DNA from: SAR324 cluster bacterium
Lineage (GTDB): Bacteria > SAR324 > NAC60-12
Direction of reading: 5' to 3'
DNA: 64,000 nt
Assembly (NCBI GenBank): GCA_015231825.1
Contig: JADGAV010000015.1
Coordinates: 35,641-99,640 of the forward strand
Shown: positions 54,614-63,415 of the stretch, piece by piece
Position numbering within the stretch: position 1 is the first letter of the stretch
Layout of the letters: each line of letters opens with the position of its first letter
Made by a program: the position numbers and the translations under genes
Notes under the pieces: model-generated
The model's database searches: none
Seen by the model: the letters and a program-made list of their open reading frames with translations, nothing else
Told to the model about the DNA's origin: nothing

Positions 54614-55117
54614 ATGTTGTTGAAAGGATCATGTCATTGCGAAACAGTAAAATTCCGAGTGGATTCATCTCACCCTTATCCCTTCAATTTCTGCTACTGT
54701 TCCATTTGCAGAAAAACAGCGGGAGCTGGCGGACTGGCAATCAATCTTGGTGCCGACTACAGTACGATGGAAGTCGAGGGTGGTGAGGCTGTGCAAGTCT
54801 ATCAGGCAAAAATCCGGGATCCTCAAAAGGACGAATTACAATTGAGTCCTGCTCAACGGAATTTCTGCAAGCTCTGCGGAAGCGCACTATGGGTCTGGGA
54901 TCCTCGCTGGCCGCAGCTCGTCCACCCTTTTGCTTCGGCAATCGATACGGAACTTCCCTCTCCTCCTGAAAGGACCCACATTATGCTGGCCTACAAACCC
55001 TCATGGGTCAGCATCCCTGTGGATCCCCGGGATAAGACATTTGAAGAGTACCCTGATGAATCCATCGCAGACTGGCATGAACGGCTGGGTCTGGTGACCG
55101 GGGATCAAAAAGGATAG
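54614..55117 (+). CDS. GFA-family zinc protein
   Basis: 167-aa protein of the glutathione-dependent formaldehyde-activating (GFA/CENP-V) family. Zinc-type cysteines occur as CHC (Cys7, Cys9), CYCSIC (Cys27, 29, 32) and CKLCG (Cys85, Cys88). Founding members accelerate S-hydroxymethylglutathione formation, but most paralogues have unknown roles. The ATG at 54614 follows GGAGA; the open frame reaches 72 nt further upstream without support. The HAD gene starts six bases after its stop, so they are co-transcribed. Confidence 0.88.
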   Translation: MLLKGSCHCETVKFRVDSSHPYPFNFCYCSICRKTAGAGGLAINLGADYSTMEVEGGEAVQVYQAKIRDPQKDELQLSPAQRNFCKLCGSALWVWDPRWPQLVHPFASAIDTELPSPPERTHIMLAYKPSWVSIPVDPRDKTFEEYPDESIADWHERLGLVTGDQKG

Positions 55118-55123
55118 GCTCCG

Positions 55124-55750
55124 ATGCTGATTTGTTTTGATTATGACGGAGTGATCGTCGACTCCATAAATCGCCTTCTCAGAATCAATCACGAAGCCCA
55201 GCAATGGTTGGGCTGCGGGAGGCCCCCGCAAAAAACGGATTTTGAAACGATTGAAAATTTGACCTTTCCAGTGCTTGCCGAAACCCTTGGCATTCCTCAG
55301 TCTCGTGTCAGCAATTTTGCTGATAAAGTTTTCGAACTCCTGGAACAGGATGCAGAAGAAATATCGCTCTTTTCCGGGATTCCACAAATCCTGGCAGAGT
55401 TGGTGGTGAACCACTGCCTGTGCATCATCACGGCAAACAGTCAGCCGGTGGTGGCAGACACATTGCAAAACAGCGGCATCCTTCCTTTGATTTCTTATAT
55501 CTTTGACGGCAGGGATCAGCGTTCCAAGGCAGAAAAAATTCAGGCGGCTATCCTGCGATTTGGTTTTGACCCAACCCAGACGGTGATGGTGGGGGATTCA
55601 CGGGGCGACATCAGGGAAGGGCATCATGCAGGAGTTCAAACCATTGCAGTCACCTGGGGCTTCCAAAGCAGGGAAGTCCTCCAGCTCGAAACGCCTCATT
55701 ATTTTGCTGATTCACCGCAGAAATTGCTTGAAATTGTTGAGAGACTCTAG
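55124..55750 (+). CDS. HAD-superfamily hydrolase (phosphoglycolate phosphatase-like)
   Basis: 208-aa HAD phosphatase. Motif I is CFDYDGVIVD (nucleophile Asp6, Asp8), motif II lies in CIITANSQ, motif III lysine in RSKAEK, and motif IV is MVGDSRGDIREG. A helical cap between motifs I and II marks subclass I. Likely substrate is a small phosphomonoester such as phosphoglycolate, but specificity is not readable. It sits 6 nt after the GFA gene and is followed by a hairpin at 55917. Confidence 0.9.
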   Translation: MLICFDYDGVIVDSINRLLRINHEAQQWLGCGRPPQKTDFETIENLTFPVLAETLGIPQSRVSNFADKVFELLEQDAEEISLFSGIPQILAELVVNHCLCIITANSQPVVADTLQNSGILPLISYIFDGRDQRSKAEKIQAAILRFGFDPTQTVMVGDSRGDIREGHHAGVQTIAVTWGFQSREVLQLETPHYFADSPQKLLEIVERL

Positions 55751-55916
55751 GAATGCCTCGGTTTTCTCTGTTCTTCGAAATTTCGGCTGCTGCTGTCACC
55801 GGACGCGGTTGCTCGGACAAAAAAGGCAATGTTTTGTGAAATGACGGGAATTTGAAAGTTTTTCGGGGATATGGAAGAAAAGCAGTGCTGGGGAATTTCG
55901 TCCTTGTGATCCTGTT

Positions 55917-55939
55917 CCCTCAATCTGAGCGATTGAGGG
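55917..55939. terminator. perfect hairpin between convergent genes
   Basis: CCCTCAATC (55917-55925) and GATTGAGGG (55931-55939) pair perfectly around a 5-nt loop, between the ends of the HAD gene (plus) and the lipoprotein gene (minus). Position suits a bidirectional terminator, though T runs are poor on both sides. Confidence 0.6.
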
Positions 55940-55974
55940 TTGGAGGGTTCCGGGGATTTTGCTTCTGGAGAAAA

Positions 55975-56427
55975 TTAGATCCCTAAACCGGTTGAACCGC
56001 CGCAGTCAGAGGAAAAATCTGCATCTCCCTCTGCTTGAATATTGCCAAGTTCTGCAACGTTTTTAAAGTGAATGGAGACATTTTCTGTTTTGGAATCTCC
56101 TTTGCCGATATCTCCGAATTTAACGGTAATTTCTTCAGTCGAACCATCAGGATAAGTATAAGTCCAGGAAACTTTGACTCCCGTGGCATTGCACTGCCCC
56201 CCTTTTTCTTTTGCGGTAAAAGTGGCGGACAGCGTGGCTCCGCAATTTGCATAAGTGTCTCCGTCTTCGGCGGAGATTGCAGACGTGCACGCTTCAAGAT
56301 CATCATAGTTCAGATTAGCAGTGTCCGGATCGAAACTGAAATCTATGTCGGCTTCTCCAGAAGCACAGGCCATCAATCCCAAACATGTCATCGCAGTGAT
56401 CACCAGTACTTGTAATTTATTTGCCAT
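55975..56427 (-). CDS. small exported lipoprotein, 150 aa
   Basis: Lipobox LMAC gives acyl-Cys21 after a clean signal peptide, followed by Ala-Ser. The mature part is an acidic beta-rich domain with four further cysteines (EACTS, ANCGA, QCNAT, SDCGG) and resembles an immunoglobulin-like or CARDB-like fold in pattern (VSWTYTYPDGS, ENVSIHFKN); this is not a firm assignment. AAGGAGAG before the ATG is a strong ribosome-binding site. Converges on the HAD gene; single-gene unit. Function unknown. Confidence 0.75.
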   Translation of the reverse strand: MANKLQVLVITAMTCLGLMACASGEADIDFSFDPDTANLNYDDLEACTSAISAEDGDTYANCGATLSATFTAKEKGGQCNATGVKVSWTYTYPDGSTEEITVKFGDIGKGDSKTENVSIHFKNVAELGNIQAEGDADFSSDCGGSTGLGI

Positions 56428-56566
56428 TGCTCTCCTTTTCTTAAAAATTCAAATACTAATTTCATCAGAAGAAATGCAAATATAGTTCCTTGTATTTTTC
56501 TCCATCACAGAAAAAAGGCACTTTTTATATGCTCATTCACAAAATTTGCCTTTGGCAGTATATAGG

Positions 56567-56587
56567 TAATGTGTCCCCATATTATGA
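56567..56587 (+). repeat. degenerate half of the REP-like sequence
   Basis: This 21-base stretch matches 17 of 21 bases of the right arm and flank of the palindrome at 59164-59202 (both contain TGTCCCC and TATTAT in the same orientation). It covers the stop codon of the DUF2161 gene. CCCCA (56575-56579) can also pair with TGGGG (56592-56596). Confidence 0.5.
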
Positions 56588-57241
56588 CCACTGGGGGAGT
56601 TCTGATTTTCCCTGTGAGGACAATCCATAAATTCCCTTGCCATGCCGGATGAACCAGCCATAGACGTTTCGATACAGGATTGCACGGGTTTTGGGTTCCG
56701 AAAGCGCATGGGCTATTGTGGCGGCCTTGCTGTCTCCATTGTGAAGCAGGTAATCGGCGATAGCGACTGCTTTTTGACGGTAGGCGGTTGTGATCCGTAT
56801 TCTTGAGCTGCTGCCTCCCAGATTTGGATCACCAGTTCGATTGTTGAATTCATTCATCAGTCGAAGCGATCGTCGCTTCACTTGACGGGGTTTGTAGGCA
56901 CCAGGATCAAAAAGAACATCCACTCCTCCAATCCTTGCCGAGGGGTCGATCTCAATCAGCCCGAGACCAAGCATACGCACAAGTTTGACGACTTGCTTGC
57001 GTTGTTTTTTCATTACTGCGATCCCTTTGGGCACTCCAATGTAGACTGTGTCCGTAATCTGCAGTCGATCCACTGCCTGAAGCAGCACTCGGAGATTGAT
57101 TGACAATTTCAGTTCCACAACAAGCACTGGATCGCCTCCTCGAACGGCAACGATATCACAGTGCTGAATCTCACTTTTTACATCATATCCTTTTTGGATC
57201 AGATGCTTTCTCATCGCGGGGTACAAATCGGTTTCGTGCAT
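56582..57241 (-). CDS. DUF2161 family putative PD-(D/E)xK nuclease
   Basis: 219-aa protein matching the DUF2161 family. The N-terminal half has a restriction-endonuclease-like core with Asp29 (HCDIVAV), Glu43 and Lys45 (VVELK), the PD-(D/E)xK arrangement; a later basic region (YKPRQVKRRSLRL) and a small winged-helix-like C-terminus follow. It could cut or process nucleic acid; the biological role is unknown. The ATG at 57241 is preferred to a GTG 9 nt upstream. Its 3' end overlaps a REP-like half-site, and it is separated from the ABC genes by ~210 bases. Confidence 0.8.
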   Translation of the reverse strand: MHETDLYPAMRKHLIQKGYDVKSEIQHCDIVAVRGGDPVLVVELKLSINLRVLLQAVDRLQITDTVYIGVPKGIAVMKKQRKQVVKLVRMLGLGLIEIDPSARIGGVDVLFDPGAYKPRQVKRRSLRLMNEFNNRTGDPNLGGSSSRIRITTAYRQKAVAIADYLLHNGDSKAATIAHALSEPKTRAILYRNVYGWFIRHGKGIYGLSSQGKSELPQWS

Positions 57242-57453
57242 CTTTCTCACAATAAAATCATTTTTGAGATCACTTTTTCAATCATGATGATTTGAAAATT
57301 CCATCAAGGGACCCAGCCGTGCTGCTCATACTGATCAATGGAGTCTCATCTGGAGAAAATTGATGATGTTCTGCGCAACGGATCAAGCAGACTGGCAGTG
57401 TTTGATTTACCCGTTCATGAGACCCCTTGAAGAAGCCCCGTTGAGAACTGTTG

Positions 57454-58233
57454 TTAGTCAATCATCCTTTTTTTGAATCGTTGAATAGCAAAAAATCCGA
57501 AAATGGTGATGGATAAAACAATATAAAGCACATCTCCGAGCAAATGGATCTCAAAATGACTGGTTGCCATGGCACGGACGATTCGAACGGAATGCACCAA
57601 CGGAAGCAGTTCGGCAAAGAGGCGAATCGAGGAGGGCAGCGTATTCAAGGGAAATATCACACCGGAAAAGAAAAACATCGGAGAAATAAATCCGGTAATA
57701 TAAAAATTGATATGGTTGATGGTTTTGATAAATGACGTGAAAGTCAACGCAATGGTCGCAAACATCGCACCTGTAAAGAATCCGATGAATGGTGTAAAAA
57801 TGTAGGAATGGGGGGGGACCACTCCGAACACCAAAACCACTGATAGTACGGCAAAAGAAAAAAACATTCCTTTGGTTCCTGCCCAGAAAATTTCTCCGAT
57901 TATCAGATTATTAACGGTCAGGGGAGAACCCAGCATCCCGTCATAAGCTTTGTCAAATTCCAATCGGATAAATGTTCCAAAGGTGCATTCGAAGGTCGCA
58001 GTGAACATTGCCGGCGCGACGATCAGTCCGGGGACCAGAAATTGAATATAGGGGACCCCGTCCATTCGTTCTATATATTTCCCAAGCCCCAGCCCAATCC
58101 CTGCCAGGAGAATCAGGGGTTCCATGAATGGAGGAAATCCATTGCTGAAAAGATGGCGGGTATAGACACGCATGTGACGATACCAGACACTGTAGATTCT
58201 GGATGCAAAAGAGGGCGGTTTATTGTTCCTCAT
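57454..58233 (-). CDS. ABC-2 type permease (NodJ-like)
   Basis: 259-aa inner-membrane permease with about six TMs, matching the NodJ/ABC-2 exporter subfamily in length and in the segments GLGLGKYIERMDG and FISPMFFFSGVIFPLNTLP. It should pair with the ATPase encoded just upstream, whose end overlaps its start by 14 bases. Members near rhizobial nod genes export lipo-oligosaccharides; most others have unknown cargo, and no nod genes are here. C-terminal end is basic. Confidence 0.9.
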   Translation of the reverse strand: MRNNKPPSFASRIYSVWYRHMRVYTRHLFSNGFPPFMEPLILLAGIGLGLGKYIERMDGVPYIQFLVPGLIVAPAMFTATFECTFGTFIRLEFDKAYDGMLGSPLTVNNLIIGEIFWAGTKGMFFSFAVLSVVLVFGVVPPHSYIFTPFIGFFTGAMFATIALTFTSFIKTINHINFYITGFISPMFFFSGVIFPLNTLPSSIRLFAELLPLVHSVRIVRAMATSHFEIHLLGDVLYIVLSITIFGFFAIQRFKKRMID

Positions 58234-59152
58234 TGAGCGTCCTTCCAGTCACTTTGAGAAAAAGGTCCTCGAGGTTGGATTGGCGAAGATTGTATTCCTT
58301 CTGCTCCAATTGATCGGATAAATTTTTCAGTGCAGTGAAATCATTTGAATAATACATGGGCAATTTATGAGAATCATCGAGTCGGATCAGGTCGCGATTG
58401 AATTTCATCTGCAGCGGGCTGACTGGATTGATGTTCCTGGTTTCGAGGACAAATTGTTCGACGTGTTCACTGAGTAGGCTTTGCGGTTCTCCTTCCATCA
58501 TCTTCCGGCCCTTGTCCATGATGGTGATCACATCACAGATTTGAAATGCTTCTTCCATGTAGTGAGTGGTTAGAAGGATGGTAACTCCGTTTTCCTTGAG
58601 CTGTCTCAGCTTTGACCAGATCAGATGCCTCACCTGCGGGTCAAGACCCGTGGTCGGTTCATCCAAAATCAAAAGTTGGGGATCGTGCAGAATGGCCCGC
58701 ACAATCGACAATCGCCGTTTCATTCCGCCAGAAAGTTCTCTGATCCTCCCCTTGTGCTTTTCAGACAGTTCCATGAATTCAAGAAGTTCATCAATCCGCG
58801 CCTGAGCCGCCTTTTTGCCCATTCCATAAAATTTTGAATACACTTCCAGGTTCTGATGGACATTCAGTTCGGAATCGAGATTGTCCTCTTGAGGAACCAC
58901 TCCTGAAAAAAATTTTATCTGCAGCTCGTCCTGACCGGGATCATAACCAAAGACATTGACCTTGCTGGAAGGAAAGGAATCCCTCTGGTTTCTTCCATAA
59001 AGGATTTTCATTGTGGTGGTTTTTCCCGCTCCGTTCGGTCCCAGAAACCCGTGACAAACCGAACGATTCACTTCAAAACTCAAATCGTTCACGGCTTTCA
59101 GGGGTCCGTAGGTTTTATGCAGATGCTCTACTTTTATGACAATTGACGACAT
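58220..59152 (-). CDS. ABC exporter ATPase (NodI-like)
   Basis: 310-aa ATP-binding subunit: Walker A GPNGAGKTT (about 38-46), signature LSGGM (140-144), Walker B LLILDEP (160-166) and H-loop His197 (TTHYME). The VVPQEDNLD segment before the signature is characteristic of the NodI/DRA subfamily. The C-terminal ~80 residues form the extra domain of that group. First gene of the two-gene exporter operon. A perfect REP-like palindrome lies immediately upstream. Cargo unknown. Confidence 0.93.
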   Translation of the reverse strand: MSSIVIKVEHLHKTYGPLKAVNDLSFEVNRSVCHGFLGPNGAGKTTTMKILYGRNQRDSFPSSKVNVFGYDPGQDELQIKFFSGVVPQEDNLDSELNVHQNLEVYSKFYGMGKKAAQARIDELLEFMELSEKHKGRIRELSGGMKRRLSIVRAILHDPQLLILDEPTTGLDPQVRHLIWSKLRQLKENGVTILLTTHYMEEAFQICDVITIMDKGRKMMEGEPQSLLSEHVEQFVLETRNINPVSPLQMKFNRDLIRLDDSHKLPMYYSNDFTALKNLSDQLEQKEYNLRQSNLEDLFLKVTGRTLNEEQ

Positions 59153-59163
59153 ACTAAAAAAAT

Positions 59164-59202
59164 GGGGACAGATTTATTTTTTTGTAAAATAAATCTGTCC
59201 CC
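59164..59202. repeat. REP-like perfect palindrome, GGGGACAGATTTATTTT type
   Basis: Arms GGGGACAGATTTATTTT (59164-59180) and its exact complement (59186-59202) surround a 5-nt loop. I recognise this motif as one often seen next to REP-associated tyrosine (IS200/IS605-like) transposases, but no transposase is here. The A/T-rich inner arms would also let it act as a terminator for the HEAT-repeat gene. A degenerate half-copy is at 56567. Confidence 0.8.
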
Positions 59203-59278
59203 TTATTATCAATGTTTTGTAAAATTTGCAGACCGGTGGATACATTCTTGAAGTTCAGGTGCATATTGAACAGGGCAA

Positions 59279-59824
59279 CTATTGTTCAATGGCTTTTCGG
59301 ACCCATTCTTCTTCCGTATCCAGATGAGTCCGATAAGCGCTTCTGGCACTGGAAGTGTCGAGTGTTCTCAAGGTTCGGGCTGCTGAAATTCTGACATGGG
59401 GATTGGAGTGCAGCAGCAGTTTCCGCGCGACCTGTTGAACCCGGTCCGGCTGAGTTCCGGAAAATCCCTTCGAAAATGCCTCAAAGGCGCGCCGCAGATG
59501 GGAAGAACTTTGATTTTGCTCCAGGTAAGTTTCTAAAAAATCAGCCACCCGATCTTTTTCAAACAGTTTCAATGCTTCAAGAGCGCGGAATCGAAAGGCG
59601 TTCATCAAGCTCGTGTCTGCGGCGATTTCCATCAGGACCAGATCAGTGTCTTCCCCCAGGTTTTGAAATTGTTCCGGCTGCAGTTTCCATTCGTAACCTT
59701 TCAGCAACGGCATGATTTGTTCCGCATTTTGAGCATACAATGCTGACGGAATCATCATTCCTGAAACAAGCATCACGAGTGATATAATTAATTTTTTCTG
59801 TAGTTTTTTAAAGGTCACTTTCAT
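59279..59824 (-). CDS. exported HEAT-repeat protein
   Basis: 181-aa secreted protein. The signal peptide ends about LYA-QN (residue 31/32). The mature part consists of HEAT-like helical repeats: FRFRALEALKLFEKD, SHLRRAFEAFSKGF and HVRISAARTLRTLDTSSA. Such repeats bind other proteins; no catalytic motif is present. It follows the metzincin gene by 18 bases on the same strand, so the two are likely co-expressed, and it may hold or regulate that protease. The partner is inferred from position only. Confidence 0.78.
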   Translation of the reverse strand: MKVTFKKLQKKLIISLVMLVSGMMIPSALYAQNAEQIMPLLKGYEWKLQPEQFQNLGEDTDLVLMEIAADTSLMNAFRFRALEALKLFEKDRVADFLETYLEQNQSSSHLRRAFEAFSKGFSGTQPDRVQQVARKLLLHSNPHVRISAARTLRTLDTSSARSAYRTHLDTEEEWVRKAIEQ

Positions 59825-59842
59825 GAGAACACTCCTTTGTTA

Positions 59843-61993
59843 TTATTGTGCAATGGGTGAATAATTAATAATTTGGGTTTGTTGAGCGGAAAGCGTGGTT
59901 TGATCCAATGACGTGGATCCCTGCCAAAACATCAGGTTGGTGCCGTCATAGGAGGTACAGCTGGAAGGTCGGGTGGAAGGACACTCCGGCGTATCAGACA
60001 AGGGGTCATGAGAACCATTGCTTTCTGTGGTGTGATACAAGCCCAGCCAGTGGCCCATTTCATGGGCGGCGGTTTCTCCCAACAGCTGGGTGTCTACAGA
60101 AGATCCGGTGACATGAGCTGCAATGGAATTCAAGACCCCGTTGTGGCTGCTGACCACTCCCAAAGACCCCGGTATGCCTGCCGCAACCCCCAGGACCCCG
60201 GCGTCTTCTCCTGAAAAATCTTCAATAAAGAAAAGATTGATCCGGTCGGCGGATCCCATTTTTACCAGTGCCGCAGTGGTCGAACTGTTAAAGTCGGAGC
60301 TGACATTGGTGTATTGACTGCCGGAAACGGTTGTCACTGAGTCGAGAACCACATTCAGGCCTGCTTTTTCCATCGTTGTTTTTAAGACCGCGAGGGCGGC
60401 ATTGACCGTTGTGGCAGAGTAGCTTGTCCCGGTTAAAAAGGATTTGATGTAGAGTGTTGAGGCGCTTGGAGCGTTTCCGGTCCGCAAGGTCAGTTTGATC
60501 GAATCATATCCACTGTAAGGGGAGAAGCTCCAGTTTCCGGCTGCTGGTAAAGATTCCGTCACTATTGGAATCAAAACTCCGCCATAACCGTACCCGCCTC
60601 CGTATGATGCGGAATTGACCAGGGAAGACAAGGGACTGGTTGCTAAAACATCGACCCCCGACGGGTTTTTTAAAGAATAAATACCAACACCACCTCCGCT
60701 GTCTGAAAATGCTGCCAGACTGAATGAGATCACATTGGACGGAATGGTAAAGGAAGTTGAGTTTGTCAGATCCGTCACAGTAATTCCTGACGAACTTGCC
60801 GCCGTGGTCGTGGTGGAGGAAGTTGTCGTAGTCGTAGTGGTCGAGGTCGTTGTAGTCGTAGTGGTGGTCGTGCTCGTGTCGGGACTGCTTTGGGCAAGCG
60901 TCGTGGATGTTGTAGTCGTTGTTGAGGTCGTAGTCGTTGATGAGGTCGTAGTTGTAGTAGAGGTCGTTGTGCTGGAGCTGGTCGGATTGGTCAACGTGGT
61001 GGAAGTCGTTGATGTTGTCGAGGTTGTGGTGACCGCACCTGCTTCAAGAGCGCTTTGTTCCAGCGATGAGATTTGTGCCTGCAAGCTGGCCGTTTTCACT
61101 TGAAGCGAGGACACCTGACTGGAGAGCACAACCTGCAAATTGCTCTCCAGTGCACTTGAATCGGAGGCGTTGCTGATCTCTGTCAGGGATTGTGCCAGAT
61201 TCGTTGATCCTTCCTGGTTTTCAATAGAAGCAAGGGCAACCGCTGCGTCTTCCGCCAATTGGAGTTCAATGGAAAACTCACTGAGAAAGGAAGCATCGTT
61301 CAGATAGGGTGAATTCGAAGGTGCATTCACAAGAAGATTTGTGGCGCTGTAGGCCGCTGCATTCAAAAGAAGATTTCCCAAACTGGAAGCATTGTTAAAA
61401 TCCCCGCTGGTAAAAGTTTCCTCCGGCATATTGGTATTGCCGGAATCATTCACTCCAAATCGATTGCTCATCACCAGGGCTGTGATCGAATCCAGCATCG
61501 GTTGAGTTTGTCCGGCCTTTGTCAAAAAGTTTTCCGCAATCGCCGTGGTGATGTCATTCACATTGGCTGTGATGGTCGATGCTTCGGATGCAATGGCGGA
61601 AAGATAGATTTGGTCATCTACAACCGCACGGAGACTCAAGGGGTATTGAGCAGCATTGATAGTCTCGGCAAAAGAAAAAGCACCTTTTGAATCGGAGCTC
61701 GTCGCCCCGATCACATTGCCGACAGAATCGAGCAGAAGAATCTGAGTTGCTTCAACGGTTCTTGAGCGTTTTGTTCTTGGAATTATGGTTCCATAGGCAA
61801 AGTTCCCCAAGGCCAGGACACCTCCAATTTGTGTTGTCGGGACTTCGTCGGAATTTGGAATTGGATCAGAATCACTCGATGAACTGCCTCCTCCTCCACC
61901 TCCTCCGCACGCAGAAATAACAAGAGTAAAAATCAGCAATAGTAAAACGCATAACAACACCAGGCCTGCAGGCCTGGCTTTAAAACAGGGCAT
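59843..61993 (-). CDS. secreted lipoprotein metzincin-type metalloprotease with Thr/Ser linker
   Basis: 716-aa cell-surface lipoprotein. The lipobox ISAC gives acyl-Cys29, followed by a Gly run and Ser linker. A ~280-residue N-terminal domain is followed by a Ser/Thr-only linker (nucleotides about 60800-61035), a beta-sandwich-like region, and a C-terminal catalytic domain with HEMGHWLGLYH (HExxHxxGxxH; His644, Glu645, His648, His654) and a Met-turn NLMFW (Met688), the layout of M43/pappalysin-type metzincins. The ATG at 61993 follows AAGGAG at 6 nt; an upstream frame start lacks it. Pairs with the HEAT-repeat gene. Substrate unknown. Confidence 0.85.
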   Translation of the reverse strand: MPCFKARPAGLVLLCVLLLLIFTLVISACGGGGGGGSSSSDSDPIPNSDEVPTTQIGGVLALGNFAYGTIIPRTKRSRTVEATQILLLDSVGNVIGATSSDSKGAFSFAETINAAQYPLSLRAVVDDQIYLSAIASEASTITANVNDITTAIAENFLTKAGQTQPMLDSITALVMSNRFGVNDSGNTNMPEETFTSGDFNNASSLGNLLLNAAAYSATNLLVNAPSNSPYLNDASFLSEFSIELQLAEDAAVALASIENQEGSTNLAQSLTEISNASDSSALESNLQVVLSSQVSSLQVKTASLQAQISSLEQSALEAGAVTTTSTTSTTSTTLTNPTSSSTTTSTTTTTSSTTTTSTTTTTSTTLAQSSPDTSTTTTTTTTTSTTTTTTTSSTTTTAASSSGITVTDLTNSTSFTIPSNVISFSLAAFSDSGGGVGIYSLKNPSGVDVLATSPLSSLVNSASYGGGYGYGGVLIPIVTESLPAAGNWSFSPYSGYDSIKLTLRTGNAPSASTLYIKSFLTGTSYSATTVNAALAVLKTTMEKAGLNVVLDSVTTVSGSQYTNVSSDFNSSTTAALVKMGSADRINLFFIEDFSGEDAGVLGVAAGIPGSLGVVSSHNGVLNSIAAHVTGSSVDTQLLGETAAHEMGHWLGLYHTTESNGSHDPLSDTPECPSTRPSSCTSYDGTNLMFWQGSTSLDQTTLSAQQTQIINYSPIAQ
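60800..61035 (-). repeat. Thr/Ser low-complexity coding repeat
   Basis: Imperfect triplet repeats (ACN/TCN on the coding strand) encode the roughly 75-residue Thr/Ser linker of the metzincin. Codons vary, which argues for selection on the amino acids. The complement carries an open frame of valines that is not a gene. Confidence 0.85.
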
Positions 61994-62303
61994 AGTTACT
62001 CCTTGAGGCAATGGAATAAGATTGGTGAGGGGAATTTCCCGAATAACCTGAATTTGGCAAAAAAATGGATCACGCGATCCTCATTAATAGGAATAGCCAT
62101 AAAAACAAAGTTTCCCGGGTATTCAAGCCCTCCTCGAATTTTTTCTATCCCCGCAGCCTTTGGTATCTATCCTAAAATTGGATCAACCCCAAAACAGTAC
62201 CGTCTCGGAATAAAAATCGCAATCTCCGTCTATTCACATTAAGGGAACTTTTTCCTCCCTTCAATTTCAAAATTTGTAAGAAATCGAATAAAACCGGGTG
62301 CAC

Positions 62304-63056
62304 ATGAAATTTTTGCTGGCGATTTTAGTGACATTTTACTCAGCATGTTGCTTTCCCGCGAATGTCCTGGCTAGGGGCAATCAAGTAAATTCATCATTCA
62401 ATAAATCCAAACAGCTGTTGCGCAGCATCTACCAGAATCATCGTGTTACATTGTATTGCGGTTGCCAATACGATGAGCAGCAAAGGCCTGATCTGCAAAG
62501 TTGCGGATACAAGCCCAGAAAAAGTCTCAAACGTGCCAGCCGCATTGAATGGGAGCATGTGGTTCCCGCATCTGTCTTTGGTCGGTTGTTGAAAGAATGG
62601 AGGGAAGGCAGTCCTGATTGCATCAGCAAGAAGGGCAAACCATACAAAGGACGCAGATGCGCGAACAAACTCAATCTCCAGTACCGGTTTATGCAGGCGG
62701 ATATGTACAATCTTTATCCTTCCATTGGTGAGGTGAATGGAGACCGAAAAAATTATGAAATGTCAACGATCCCGGGCGAAAAAAGACGGTATGGGCAATG
62801 TGATGTGGAAATCCAAAACAGAACACTGGAACCCCGCCCGGAAATCAGAGGAAATATTGCCAGGATCTATTTTTATATGGATTCTACGTACCCAGGATTT
62901 GGGATTGTTTCGAACGAGAATAGAAATTTATTTGAAGATTGGAATCGGATTGATCCTGCAGATCAATTGGAATGTGAGCGGGGCAGGAAAATCAAAGCTG
63001 TCCAGGGGAACCCCAATGAAATTGTTGAAAAAGCTTGCCATGCGATAGGGTTATAA
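62304..63056 (+). CDS. endonuclease I family (EndA) secreted nuclease
   Basis: 250-aa exported DNase. The signal peptide ends about VLA-RG (residue 23/24). The active-site region reads IEWEHVVPASVFG, and the following MYNLYPSIGEVNGDRKNY block is diagnostic of endonuclease I, a periplasmic or secreted enzyme that degrades double-stranded DNA. Four or more cysteines could form disulfides. The ATG at 62304 is preferred over a GTG six nt upstream. It may provide nucleotides or phosphate outside the cell. Confidence 0.93.
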   Translation: MKFLLAILVTFYSACCFPANVLARGNQVNSSFNKSKQLLRSIYQNHRVTLYCGCQYDEQQRPDLQSCGYKPRKSLKRASRIEWEHVVPASVFGRLLKEWREGSPDCISKKGKPYKGRRCANKLNLQYRFMQADMYNLYPSIGEVNGDRKNYEMSTIPGEKRRYGQCDVEIQNRTLEPRPEIRGNIARIYFYMDSTYPGFGIVSNENRNLFEDWNRIDPADQLECERGRKIKAVQGNPNEIVEKACHAIGL

Positions 63057-63071
63057 TGCGGCCGCTCCCCC

Positions 63072-63128
63072 TTACTGCAACAACATTTGATTCCTTTCTT
63101 CTGAACATATACAATCACTTTGCAGTAA
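63072..63128. repeat. 9-bp inverted repeat before the toxin-antitoxin remnant
   Basis: TTACTGCAA at 63072-63080 and TTGCAGTAA at 63120-63128 are exact complements, 39 nt apart, located just upstream of the antitoxin-like frames. It may be an operator or a large hairpin. Confidence 0.4.
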
Positions 63129-63170
63129 ATTTTCTCCATTATGCGCACGGAACACTAGAAAAAAGGCAGT

Positions 63171-63299
63171 ATGAACACAGCAGCAGTCCAGAAAGTTGAA
63201 TTGCAACAGACATTGAACCAGATTCCAGAAGACAGGCTTGAAGAAGCTCAAAAACTGCTAAGTTCTCTAATTGAGAAAAAAAACTTGGAAATCGAATGA
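63171..63299 (+). pseudogene. N-terminal part of split antitoxin (DUF2281-like)
   Basis: 42 codons: NTAAVQKVELQQTLNQIPE then ERLEEAQKLLSSLIEKK-type helix (observed as DRLEEAQKLLSSLIEKKN). This resembles the start of small antitoxins paired with PIN toxins. It ends in TGA overlapping an ATG (ATGA) that opens the next frame, whose sequence would be its expected continuation. I read it as one antitoxin gene broken by a frameshift, or less likely two coupled genes. Confidence 0.55.
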
Positions 63300-63415
63300 G
63301 TTTGAGCGGTATTTGGAAAGGGACAGAATTTGAGAAACTGGATGACAATCTAGAAGCGGATTTAAAGACTCTTAGAAAAGAAATGAGTCAATCTATTTTA
63401 TCTAAGAAATTATAA
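63296..63415 (+). pseudogene. C-terminal part of split antitoxin
   Basis: 39 codons. SLSGIWKGTEFEKL and RKEMSQSILSKKL look like the C-terminal part of DUF2281-type antitoxins, which normally form one ~80-aa protein with the preceding frame. Its stop overlaps the ATG of the PIN-toxin frame by one base (TAATG), the usual antitoxin-toxin coupling. Confidence 0.55.

Noticed and set aside
60735..61103. 122-codon plus-strand frame made mostly of valine
   Set aside because: It is the complement of the Thr/Ser repeats in the metzincin gene; no signal or family pattern.
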